DNA of 64,000 nucleotides from Cinnamomum chago. Taxonomy: Eukaryota > Streptophyta > Magnoliopsida > Laurales > Lauraceae. The notes under the pieces were generated by a model. That model was not told the DNA's origin. It made no database searches and saw only the letters and a program-made list of their open reading frames with translations. Both the position numbers and the translations under genes were made by a program. This document shows, piece after piece, positions 35,514-45,819 of the stretch (positions are counted from its first letter, which is position 1; every line of letters begins with the position of its first letter). Where the stretch lies: NCBI GenBank assembly GCA_038049695.1, contig CP142451.1, forward strand, positions 69,208,001 to 69,272,000. The letters are read 5' to 3'.

Positions 35514-36838
35514 TCAGTCTAGCATGGTCTTCAACCAAAGATCCAGCTCCTCAAGCAGACTCTTGGCCTTAGCCTCTAAAGCTTCCAGGCCGCGCTTCTT
35601 CAAGATCTTGCCATAAAACGCGGCAGAACGCCGTGACCCATCTTCGGCACGAGGAAACACTTCCCAGAGAATTTGCCACTGCTCATACTCCTGAGTCTTT
35701 CTCTGGAGGTTGCTACCGGCTTCTTCAACCTGGCGAATCAGAGTTCCCTCTTTAGCACGGGCTTCTACAATGGCAGTCCATTTGGCAGCACTTTGTTCTT
35801 GCAATTGCTCAAGGCGCTGCCTAGCTTCTGTGACCTCCCTATCAAGACAGTGCAGGTCCTGTGTTAGCTCGATGATAGCCAACTCGGTAACGTTCCTCTC
35901 CCGAACGAATTGCTTCCGAGCCCGTGAGATCTCATCCATTTCAGATTTGATCTTACCGGATGGCTGCAAAAACATCTCATTGAAGAAGTCACCGCTTGGG
36001 AAATTCTTGGTCTCAGTCCGTTTGTCACCCAAAGCAATGACTTCATCAACAAAGGCCTTGGCACTTGCAACGTCCAGACCGACCTCTGAACTGTCAGCAA
36101 GGATGTCCTGTACATGCTTGACCATGCCAAAACCAGCTTCCAAATGGCCAGAAGAGAGAGTTTCAACCCATGAGCTCAATACACTCTTCAACACCTTCTT
36201 TGCATATTGGAGGGATGGCCCAGATGAAGATTCACCACGATCTGTTGGCTGACTGCCCATGTCAGGTCGTGGTGGAGAAGAAATCAAAAGGCTCTTTCCA
36301 ATCGGAGCCACTGAAGAAGCAATATCACCACAAAGTCCCGCCTCTGCCATGACGGGACTGGTAGAAGAAGCCCCTACTTCTGGATCGGCTGCTGGCATCT
36401 CCTGCTCTGGCCCTGAGGAAGACGAAGGAACTTCTCCTGTTGCTTCACAACCTGCTGGCAAAAACACAAGAAAAGGTATGAATATGATCCTATAAAAAAA
36501 ATCATCCTCATACCAGGTGGAGATTCTGGGTCCTCCCCAGAGTCCCTCAACTCTTCTTCAGATGCCGCAACTGGATCCATCACCCTTCATCGACAGGAAC
36601 CTCGGGCATCACCAAGTTTTCATCTTCTGCAAAAAAAAAAAAACGTGCAAAAAAAAAAAAAAGAAAAAAAAAACAGTACACGGTAAAAAAAAAAACCGTG
36701 AGCAAAAGAAAAAAAAAAGCGTGTGAAAAAAAAAAAAAAAAAAGGAAACACGTGAAAAAAAAAAGAAGAAAAAGAAAAGAAACTTTCTTTCTACTCCTAC
36801 ATGCAATTTCTTGAAAAAAAAAACTTACTTGAAGCCAT
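35514..36838 (-). CDS. Antisense spliced gene of element A (coiled-coil protein)
   Basis: The gene lies between integrase and 3' LTR, opposite to pol. Exon 1 is ten bases, ATGGCTTCAA (36838-36829), with donor GTAAGT. Intron 1 ends in a very long T-rich tract and TTCTGCAG-type acceptor TGCAG. Exon 2 (36626-36514) joins in frame and encodes MASKDENLVMPEVPVDEG, then meets TGA; a one-base shift in a G run would restore the frame that ends ESPPG. Exon 3 starts at 36451 after GCCAGCAG and is open to TAG-free stop at 35514. It encodes an acidic N-terminus, SPIGKSLLI-like and AKKVLKSVLSSW segments, and about 150 residues of coiled coil ending LWLKTMLD. Antisense ORFs are described in Tat elements (gene 23 of maize Grande is one example). 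Role unknown. Confidence 0.75.
36639..36770 (-). repeat. Oligo-T tract in intron 1 of the element A antisense gene
   Basis: On the plus strand this is a series of A-runs broken by ACGTGC, GTACACGG and GTGAGC. On the gene strand it is an exceptional pyrimidine tract leading to the 3' splice site at 36628-36627. Confidence 0.7.
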
Positions 36839-36950
36839 GGAGGAAGAAGAAGAAAAGCTTGAAGATCTTTGAAGAAAAGAACGTCTTGGAGCTCTCTTGA
36901 AGACTTTTGCAAAAAGAAAGCAATAGGAGCAAGAGATCCCACCTCCCTTG

Positions 36951-36958
36951 CTTTTATA
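36951..36958 (-). promoter_or_regulatory. TATA box of the element A antisense gene
   Basis: TATAAAAG on the minus strand lies 113 bp before the start codon at 36838 and is followed by a CT-rich leader. Spacing and setting resemble element C (12345). It would drive transcription against the retroelement sense strand. Confidence 0.7.
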
Positions 36959-36959
36959 G

Positions 36960-37260
36960 AAGAGAGCAAACCAAAAGAGGAAAGAGGAGAAAAGTAAGGA
37001 GGTAAGTGCTAAAAATTGGCAACCTTCCCAAAAGAAAAGGAAACTTGGGATATTCTCTCCCAAAACAAAGATTCCTTGAGAAATTCTCTCCAAAAAGAAA
37101 GGGAATGATAGATATTCTCTCCCAAAGAAAGATATTTTGAGAGACTCTCTCCCAAAATCAAGGAAACTTGAGAAAATCTCTCAAAGTAAGGATATTTTTA
37201 GATATTCTCCACCCAAAGGAGATATTTTTAGATATTCTCTACAAAAACGACACCATGTGA
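36960..37260. repeat. GATATTCTCTCCCAAA repeats upstream of the antisense promoter
   Basis: About eight diverged units of GATATTCTCTCCCAAA or GAGAATCTCTC, spaced 20-35 bp, fill the region just upstream of the antisense TATA box. They could be promoter elements or a simple local expansion. Confidence 0.6.
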
Positions 37261-37594
37261 GATCTAAGCCATCTTTCAAAGCTTAAGGTCCCATGGGTTA
37301 GCCCATATGAGCCAGGTTTGACTACCTAGGCACTAAAAGTGGCTTTTAGTCAAAATTCCTCTTACCAAGAGCATAAAAAAAAAAAAAAAAAAAATGGTTC
37401 CATGCCTCTTTTGAGTTGATTGGGCCATACAAAAATTTCAAGCCTCATGAGCTTCCAAAATCCAAACCATCCCACCTCATGAACCAAATTAAGCCAAAAC
37501 CTTGAAATTGACATTCTTCCAAAATCCAAAACCACTCCAATGGACTCAAAAAAAAAATTGTCCCAACGAGTAACCAAAAAACCAAACCATGGTC

Positions 37595-37830
37595 CCCTAA
37601 CTTGCCACATACAGCTTGTTAGGTCAGAAGGCCAACCAAAAACCCACTTTCGGTCCCCTAACTTGTCACATACAGCTTGTTAGGTCACAAGGCCAAAATA
37701 AAAAAACCAAAAACCCGACCCCCTAACCTGCCACATACAGCTTGTTAGGTCACAAGGTCAAAAAAAAAAACAAAAAAAACAATCCTACTTGACCGCCTGA
37801 TGCGCCACATAAAGCCTTTAGGTTCACAAG
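37595..37830 (+). repeat. 61-74 bp tandem repeat near the 3' end of element A
   Basis: Four copies of CCACATACAGCTTGTTAGGT plus CACAAGGCCAAA and an A-rich linker are anchored near 37604, 37665, 37731 and 37805. From 37831 to 38092 the sequence is A-rich and shows nothing else. Confidence 0.8.
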
Positions 37831-38087
37831 GTCAAAAGGGAAAATCTAAAACCCAAAAAATCCAAAACCCAAAATCCAAATCCCAAATGTCAATTCTCAA
37901 AACTTTGCCTTGAAATGGTACGTAATCCCTCCCACTACCATAAAATCCCCTGGAAGCTCAAAAGGCTACTCTATAAAAAATAAAAAATAAAAAAAAAACA
38001 AAAAATGCTCAAAGACTCTTGGTCAAGTCAGAAGCTCTCCTTCAAGATTCTCTTCGAGGCACATCGACTGCAAAAGTCGTCGTCGCT

Positions 38088-38105
38088 GTACCTCGAGGGG
38101 GCATT
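38088..38105 (+). other. Polypurine tract of element A
   Basis: GTACCTCGAGGGGGCATT precedes the 3' LTR start at 38106. The purine run GAGGGGG, four bases before the TG, is the expected primer site for plus-strand synthesis. Confidence 0.7.
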
Positions 38106-40171
38106 TGTTGACACAAAAAATGTCACTTTGCCTCTTCACACCAAAAGCTACATGGAGCCGCATCCGACCCCAAATAGGCAGGCGCCACTTCAAGCATCAG
38201 ATCTTGTCAGAATCAAACAAAAACTGCAAGGTCATTCAAAACAGCCAAAAGAGAGGTACACATTAAGTTTCGGGCCATTCCGACATCATTTGGCCTAGCT
38301 TCACTTCTCCAACAGCTAAGCAGCAGTTCCCGGCGGCGACAGCGTCGAAGACCCCAAATCTTCGATCAGAGCCTACGGATGGTCTCAAAATACCTCCGAA
38401 AGGCTACATGTCAAGTTTCAAGTCAAACCGACACCGTTTGACCCTCCATCAACTCTCGAGCAAAAAAAATCAAGCCCTTAGGTAGTGAGAATTACCGAGG
38501 TCATCACTCATCAAACAGAGCACATGGGCCGCTTCTACATACCTCCAAAGGGCTGCACATCAAATTTCAGGACATTCCGATGACGTTTGACCCAGTTTCG
38601 ATGCTAGGAACAAAATCAAGCCTACCAGCGGCGGAGCACCCCGGGACCATGGCACCCAATTCGGAGCTTGTGGATCATCTCAAAATGACTCCAATAGGCT
38701 CCCCGTCCAATTTCAGGTCAATCTCGTTTGACCAGAAGTCAAAGCTCGGCATTTCCCTCGTGGTGAAATCAAAGTCAAGCGTTTGCGGGACCCCAAGCGG
38801 CTTCAAAACCTGAACAAAAGCCTATGGTTGGTCTCGTCTACCGCTCAAGAAGCTACACGTCGAATTTCAGGTCATTCCGACATCGTTTGACCTAGTTTCG
38901 ACGCTTGACAAAAAATCGGGAGTTCTCCACAGCAAAGTCTTCGGCTTTTCAGAAAATGGGAAACTTTGCAATCCAATTTGCACGGCTTCCCATCAGGTTT
39001 TCTTGAGGGAAATTCAGCCAATAAATGAGAGAAAATTCCAAGAAAAATGCAGGAGAAAACAGAAGCGAAAAACGACGAAAAACGAAGAAGAAAAGGCGAC
39101 CGGAAGGCGGCCGACCATGGGGCACAAACCCCATGGTCGCCGGCGACCATGGAGGTCCGGGCCGCCGGACCTCGCCCAAAAACCCCATTTTTCGGGTATC
39201 TTTCGCGTCCCGAGTTGATTGGCCCCTGTGATTTTTCCAAATTCTGATTTTTTTAGCATGAAATCCGTCGATCTTCGTCGACATCGTGGATCCGCCACCG
39301 GAATCATGGAATCATCATCCGACACCTCCAAATTGTCAACCGACCGATCAAGAAAATGCACTTTCTGCCCGACCGATTGAGAAAACTCTCCGAAAAATCC
39401 AAGAAAAATCCAGAACCTCTGCAACAAACTCTCCTCTATTGAAGAAAACTCTGCTGCAACAAGCACTACAAGGTGATCAAAGCCCCTTGGGGGGCCACCC
39501 CCCCTTCCAAGGCCACCTCTCCTTCTATCCAACATGGCTAGATGCAGCTTTTCAGCCCGTCTACTCAGCTTTTTACCGGATATAGGACCTTACCTTGGTC
39601 CTTATCCTCTAAAAAACTGAGGTTGGAGCCAAGCCAAGAAATCAAGCATCAAAGTTCTCATCTGAAGGACGATGGCGGAGTCCATACATGACTCTCGACC
39701 GTCGATCTGAACGGGTCCCCCCACAATCGCATGAAAAGTTAGATTCCATTTCTTTCTTTTCTACTGTATTGTATTTTTTCTTAAAGAGACACAAAATTCA
39801 CATTTCTTGTCTTTTCATTAGTGATGAGATTTGTAAACCGCCTTTCACGGCAAAATCGCCTTTCACGGCACCAAAATCGCCTTTCACGGCAAACAAAGAA
39901 AATCGCCTCTCACGGCATTCAAAACAAACTTGTCTCTTTTCTTTAAAATATAAATATGTGTGCAATGGAAAGTTAGGAAAAAGTTGATTTCCTTTCTACT
40001 TGTGAAGGTGAATCTCCGGATCACTACTCTAAATTCCAAGTAGAAAAGAAAATCTGGCATACCCACAAAATGTTGATACCCGCCTTTCTTTCTTCCCTCT
40101 CCCTCCTTCCGGACCCCGACAGACCCGGGGCGGATGGCAGCGGAGGAGGAACGGAGGGGCGCGGTCCATCA
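38106..40171 (+). mobile_element. 3' LTR of Tat element A
   Basis: It is 2,066 bp long and co-linear with 16799-19362 except for one gap of about 520 bp at 39380, which removes the stretch holding the TATA box. Small differences are an extra CGCCTTTCACGGCA unit (near 39865) and scattered substitutions. It ends at 40171 and is followed by the TSD CTATT (40172-40176). Confidence 0.95.
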
Positions 40172-40176
40172 CTATT

Positions 40177-40620
40177 GCTAGGGAATTATGAGAGCAAACC
40201 TTAAAATCAAGATAGTATTTCATAAGGTGCTTCTCATGGTCCTTCAATACATTCAATGTACCCGCTTTATGATCCAGAATATTTCATTCTGATGATCGAG
40301 AGAAATCACACTATCTCATAGTGATCAAAGTGTTGTAACCTTATCAGATGAGATGTCCAGTTTCATCACTAGTTGTGAGGATATTTTTAAGTATAAGATT
40401 TGTGACACATGTCTCTTATATGTGGATCTCATCCATATACATATATCGTATCTAATATACCAATGGGACCCGGTTCATCTCATGAACCATTATGTCATAG
40501 GTATTGGTCATGTGCAAAACACCATTCATCTCATGAAAGGAAAGCATGATTTTATTGATAAATAAAGAAATTAATCAATTTATTACATCATTTGATGGTT
40601 TGAGACCATACAATCTAACA
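40177..40620 (-). mobile_element. Solo LTR D, right part (5' end)
   Basis: On the minus strand it starts TGTTAGATTGTATGGTC and runs AT-rich into the region interrupted by element A. On the plus strand it is followed by GAGGA (40621-40625), the TSD of D. Short open frames here have no support. Confidence 0.75.
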
Positions 40621-40625
40621 GAGGA

Positions 40626-40807
40626 CTCGGGAATGTGAGCAATGGCAAACTCTTTCGGCAAAAATTCCCAATGCCAAAGATGGGTCACAACGTTCTGCCG
40701 CATATTATGGTGATATTTTTTAAGAACATGGCCTGGAAACCCTGAAAGCTAAGGCCAAGAGATTACTTGAGGAGTTGAATCTTTGGTTGAGGACCATGTT
40801 AGATTGA
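40626..40807 (+). pseudogene. Antisense gene of element B, 3' end
   Basis: The frame resumes at the exact point where it was cut at 15575. It encodes REC-EQWQ, GSQRSAAYYG and the terminal LLEELNLWLRTMLD, then TGA at 40805-40807. This matches the end of the element A gene. One TAA follows the GDIF segment. The join proves that LTR D and everything inside it were inserted into this gene. Confidence 0.8.
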
Positions 40808-41054
40808 GCTCCTTATCATTTTTGTAACATACTCTCTTCTTCTTCTTTTTTCTTTCGGTACCCTCATGTATACACTTTTTTTTTGTTAGTGCTTGTCATC
40901 ATTTTTTTAGCACTTTTTCCTCTCTCTCATGTTCCCTCTTTAACTTAAATCCTTTCTAATGAAAACAAATTTAAGCAAGAGTTAAATGGGAATGTTTGTT
41001 TGAAAAATTGATCAAAATGTTATCATTTTGTGAAAATCTTTTGTCAAAGGGTTG

Positions 41055-41420
41055 TTTTGGCATGAAAGCCAGATTTTGCAGCAAAAAACCTGGGTTTTTT
41101 TACGGCTTGAAAGCCGAATTTTGAGATGGCATGGAAGCCAAAAGGTTTGGTTGTGGCATGGAAGCCAGATTTTGTGGCATAAAAGCCAAATCTGGGTTTA
41201 AGGCATGAGAGCCGAAATTTGTTTAATGGCATAAGAGCCAAAATTTATTTGTGGCATGAAAGCCAGAATTTTTTTTATTTTGGTGTGAAAGCCATTTTTT
41301 TTTTAAAGCCAAATTTTGGTTTGCTGGCGTGAAAGCCGAATTTTTGGTTTTTGGCATGAAAGCCTGGTTTTTTATTTTTGGCATGAAAGGCAGGTTTTTG
41401 GCATGAAAGTCAGGTTCTAT
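41055..41420 (-). repeat. Reversed GGCTTTCATGCCA minisatellite of fragment B
   Basis: About fifteen units of TGGCATGAAAGCC plus linker form the reverse complement of the element A array. The array is much shorter and lacks the 170-bp higher-order order. The stretch 40808-41054 between gene end and array is AT-rich 3' sequence homologous to about 35325-35513 of element A. Confidence 0.85.
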
Positions 41421-41429
41421 GGTTTTCAA

Positions 41430-41960
41430 AAGTGCAAGTATCGACTAAGAGTCGCTTCCCTGTTGAATAGTTTTGCGAGTATCGATGGAATGTCACTTCC
41501 TTGCTCATTCAGTTGCGAGTATTGATGGAATGTCGTTTCATCACAAATTTGGGTGCAAGTATCGACTAAGCGTCGCCTCCTTGCTGAATGGTTTTGTAAG
41601 TATCGATGGAACGCCGCTTCTTTGCTCATTCGGTTGCGAATAACGATGGAATGTCATTTCCTCGAGAATTTGGGTGCAAGTATCTACTAAGCGTCACTTC
41701 CTTGCTTTTCAAAAATTTTGTGCAGGTATCGACTAAATGTCGCTTCCCCACGATTTTCTGAAATTTGAAGTTTTTTGAACCTTTGATTTTTATTTTTTCA
41801 AAATTTGGGTTGCAGATATCAACTGAAGTATCAACGAAATGTCGCTTCCTTGCAATTTTGAGATTTTCAAAGTGTTGAATGTGATTCGCATTCTTCTGAT
41901 TTTTTTAGTTTTGGAAGTATCGACCAAATGTCGCTTCCCCGTGGTTTTTTTTTCTTTTTT
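41430..41960 (-). repeat. Reversed AGTATCGATGGAATGTCGC repeats of fragment B
   Basis: About ten units of 45-60 bp each hold AAGTATCGA and TGTCGCTTCC. This is the counterpart of 33641-34078. From 41961 to 42317 the sequence is the non-coding spacer that follows integrase. Confidence 0.8.
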
Positions 41961-42317
41961 TTGGAAAACCATTTTTTGTTTAAAGACACGAGGGTCGTAA
42001 ATTTTGACCTAAAACCATTTTTAGTGGTAAAAGGCAGGGTTGATTAGGGTGGAAATCCGTGAATCCTGATTTTTGTTTTAAACCATTAATTTTGGGTTCA
42101 AGGGTCGAAAATTTTGGTCAAGTTAGGAATGAGGCTCCTAAACTTGGATTTTTGAAATGATTTTTTTCTAAACAATGAAATGACGGGAGTAAGCATTGTT
42201 TTGAGGTTTTTTTTTTTTTTTTTAGAAATTCCGACATAAGGATGAAAATTCCAAAAGAGGTGGGCTTGATGAGCTAATACCTGGGAATAGGCTTTGGCCA
42301 TGCAGGCATCGCTCTGA

Positions 42318-42533
42318 CCCCGTGGAGGAAGTCATCATGGGTAGTACCGCTTCAAGAACTTGCCGTTGATTGGCAGCATACATCTGTCACCCTCCATCTT
42401 TAGGAGAGCCTATGTGCCATTGGAGAAAACCTTGTCAATGACGTATGGTCCCTCCCGTTTTGGTTCAAATCTTCCTTTAAATTTGTGGGCGAAAACCATT
42501 CGTCTTTTTACTGCAAGAACCAAGTCACCCTTT
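42318..42533 (-). pseudogene. Integrase C-terminal fragment of element B
   Basis: The reverse complement encodes the end of integrase, from the KGDLVL segment through FEPKREGPYVIDKV to MLPINGKFLKRYYP, closely like element A. The coding sequence is cut at 42533 by an A-type LTR, so the rest of pol is lost from this window. Confidence 0.8.
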
Positions 42534-43280
42534 TGTTGACACCAAAAAAGTCACTTTGCCTCTTCAACATCAAGAAGCCGCATGAAGCCGCATCCTACTA
42601 CAAACGGGCAATGCTACTTCAAGCATCAGATCTTATTAGAATCAACAAAAACTGCAAGATCCTCCAAGACAGCCAAAAGAGGGCTTCACATGAAGTTTCG
42701 GGCCATTCCAACATCATTTGGCCTAACTTCACTCCTCCGACAGCTGAACAGGCGCTCCTGGAGGGACGGCGTCAAAGATATCAAAGCTTCGATCAGAGCC
42801 TACGGATGGTCTCAAAATACCTCCAAAAGGCTCCATGCCAAATTTCAAGTCAAACCGACAACGTTTGACCCTCCATCAACCCTCGAGTGGTAAAACCAAG
42901 CCTCTGGTGGTGAGAACTATCGAGGCCATCACCCATCAAACAAAGCACATGGGTGGCTTCAACATGCTTCAAAAGGGTTGCACGTTAAATTTCAGGTCAT
43001 TCCGACAACGTTTGACCCCGACTTTGACGCTCCGAAACAAAATCAAGGCTACCAGTGGCAGAGCACCCCTGGACCATGACATGCAAAACGGAGCCAGCGG
43101 ATCATCTCAAAATGACTCCAATAGGTTCCCTGTCAAATTTCAAGTCAATCGGACATCGGTTGACCGTACATCAAAGCGCGACATCTTCCTCGTGGCAAAA
43201 TCAAGTCTATTGGCACGAGACCCTGCACGGCTTTAAAACTCAAACAAAAGCCCATGGCTGGTTCTATCTACTGCTCAGGA
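42534..43280 (+). mobile_element. A-type LTR fragment G
   Basis: It starts TGTTGACACCAAAAAAGTC and follows the first 750 bp of the element A LTR with clearly higher divergence and small indels. It stops near 43280 at TACTGCTCAGGAGG, where L-family sequence begins. The expected TSD partner of CCTTT (42529-42533) is not seen, so its 3' part was removed by deletion or recombination. Confidence 0.8.
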
Positions 43281-44926
43281 GGCCCATCACTCGAGCGGAC
43301 CTGGAGTTCGCTTGAACGCTGAGCTCTCTGGAATGGTTTTTTGGGTGGGTTCGCTCGAGCGAAGTTGAGGTCGCTCGAGCAAACTCTTCCAGTTTAGGTT
43401 GGCTCGAGCGAAGATTCAGTTCGCTCGAACTAACCATTTTCTGGAACCAGTTATGGGGGGTTTCGCTCGAGCGATAAAGGGTTCGCTCGAGCGAAACTGT
43501 CCACTAGAATGGTTCGAGCCCTTTTCTGGACACTTCGCTCGAGCGACCTGTCAAGTTTGCTCGAGAGAACTGTCCAGAAATTGATTCCGGGACAGTTCTC
43601 CTCCTCTCTTTCTCATCCTTTTAACAACCTCTATTGAGCCCCTTGTATACATCAAATGAGGAGCTCAAAACCCTATTCAAACCATCATTAAGTCTCCTAC
43701 AGCATCCATACCAGCCTCCTCCAATCATATCACATCCAATCATAAAGAAAGAAGGAAATGAAACCACTACACCAAGAACACATTTGAGCAACAAACAATA
43801 AATAAATGAAGGTTATGACTAACACATTTCCAAGACATTAAATGCATTAATAAGACTCTTTTATGAGCATTTATTTCAAGTCAATGCAAATAAATAAGCA
43901 TGTATGGAAAACAATAAAATCAACCACATTTCTTTTAAAACTAATTAATACTCAAACTATCCATTCATCCACTTGCCTTAGGTCCTAGCTAGTCAATAAC
44001 GAGCTCTAAACACTTCCAAGCAAAGAGTCCAAGCTACAAACAGAAACCCCCAAAAACAAACCCTAAATGGGTCAAAACAAGGAACAGAAAGAGAAAGCTT
44101 ACAATAATGAAAATGGGGACTCCTATGGGCTAGGAAAACACAATATTACAAGATGGGGAGGATTGCTTACTTGTAGGTTTTCCAAATGGGCAAGAGTAGT
44201 TCAATGAAGATCTTGAAATGGAAGGTTTTCTCCAAAACTGGTATCAATGGAAAGTTATAATAGTGAGGAAGGAGATGGTGACATCCATTCTTCAAGTGAT
44301 GCAAGGTTGATGGAGGTAATGGGATGGAAAAGCAAAAAGGAGTAGAGAAAGGGGAAAACCCTAGTTGAAGGTTTGAGCTTGAACTAGAAAAAGGAGATGA
44401 AGAAGGAGGGTTCTCCTTATATAAGCAAGTGAGATGGGCTCCACCACTAGAATTCTTGTGGGGCTGAAATCATGTTTTTTGAGACATCGAACGAATTCGA
44501 CGAAGAAGGAAGAAACGATCGTCGAAATTTCTAGTTTCCAAATAATATATGTTTCGCGGGTTTCGGAAATATCAAATTTTGGGTACATATTTAGTATAAA
44601 AGACTGTTTTGCCCTTAATGCTAGGAAAGTCGGGTTTCGGGGTCTCGAACGGGCACGGGATCAACATGAAAGTTGTAGGGATTAATGAGATAAATAAAAC
44701 GGGATTAAAAAAATAAATACAAAAATCTCAGATAATCCCCCAAGTAAACGCAAAGTCATAAAAGGAACCCCTAAAGGGCCCCACTAGTCACAAAGGTCCT
44801 CAAAATTCCTGAAAGCTATAAAAGAGTTATTCTAATCCCAACTTAACAACAAGGCACTAAACATGCTTAGAGCTAAAACATGACTTAATTAACACTAATA
44901 TAGGTCACTCGGGACGGGGTCTTATA
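43281..44926 (-). mobile_element. Reversed L-family LTR fragment L4 (5' half)
   Basis: On the minus strand it starts TATAAGACCCCGTCCCGAGT (usual start TGTAAG) at 44926. It has a TATATAA box near 44417-44424, a splice-like site CAA/GTAAGC near 44173, and ends inside the CTCGAG cassette (43281-43600). The 3' half is missing at the junction with G. It is closest to L2 and L6. Confidence 0.85.
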
Positions 44927-45400
44927 ATGAGTTCTGGGAGAGTTCACTCGAGCGAACTGTCCAGAACTGATTTCCAGGGACAATTTTGTTCCATCATTTT
45001 TCATCTCCTTACAACTTCTTTAAGCCTCATTTCTACATCAAACTAGGAGGCTCAAAATCTCCTACAACCATCATTCAAAATACCCTCAAATCCTCCACAA
45101 ACAACTAACCATTCACCCCCTTCTCAACTATGTTCAACCACATAAGAGAAGAGAAAACCACCAATCACAAACATTCATTTGAGCCATAAACAAGCAATAA
45201 ATGAAGAGTACGTCGTAAATGTCAACATTTTCAAGGGCTAAACAAGCTAACAAGGTACATGAACATTAATTTCAAAATCAATGTAAGTTAAGAATAAATA
45301 GTGAAATCATATGCATTTCTCATAAAAGTCATTTAATACTAATAGTATTGATTCATCCACTTGCCTTTGGTCTCTAACAAGCAAATCAAGCCCTAATCAG
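44927..45400 (-). mobile_element. Reversed L-family LTR fragment L5
   Basis: A second reversed fragment covers only the part from the CTCGAG cassette back to the intron-like region (to about 45400). L4 seems to have inserted in it. It abuts a chromovirus RNase H relic with no visible TSD. Confidence 0.65.
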
Positions 45401-45819
45401 TGGTTGTGGGTCTATTCTCAACTCTTCTAATTGCTCAAAAATACAAGTACCACTTAAATTTGCCAGGCCTACTGATTTTCTGCTCAAAGCATTGGCAACT
45501 ACATTCGCTTTCCCCGGGTGGTACTTGATTGGAAAATTATAATCTTTAATGTATTCCATCCATCTTCTCTATCTCAAGTTCAATTCCTTCTGAGAAAATA
45601 AGTACTGTAGGCTGCAGTGGTCAGAGTGGACTTCGAACTTCTAAACATAGAGATATTGTCTCCACATTTTCAAAGCGAAGACGACCACTGCTAACTCAAT
45701 ATCATGGGTGGCATAGTTCTTCTCGTGATCTTTCAAATGCTTGGATCCATATGCAGCAACTTTTCCCTCTTGCATCAACACGCAACCAACTCCAACATTC
45801 GAAGCATCAGTAAAAATGG
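45401..45819 (-). pseudogene. Chromovirus-type RNase H relic E
   Basis: The minus strand encodes [71 protein letters not shown] and [17 protein letters not shown]. This is the classical RNase H that follows RT in Ty3/gypsy chromoviruses and differs from the Tat version in element A. Two TAG stops (after QYLYV and after LNLR) break it. It is cut at 45819 by L6. Only this piece of the element remains. Confidence 0.85.

Noticed and set aside
36639..36770. Poly-A tail of a LINE or retroposed gene
   Set aside because: The A-rich tract lies between predicted exons of the antisense gene and acts as its pyrimidine tract. No TSD or LINE sequence is seen.
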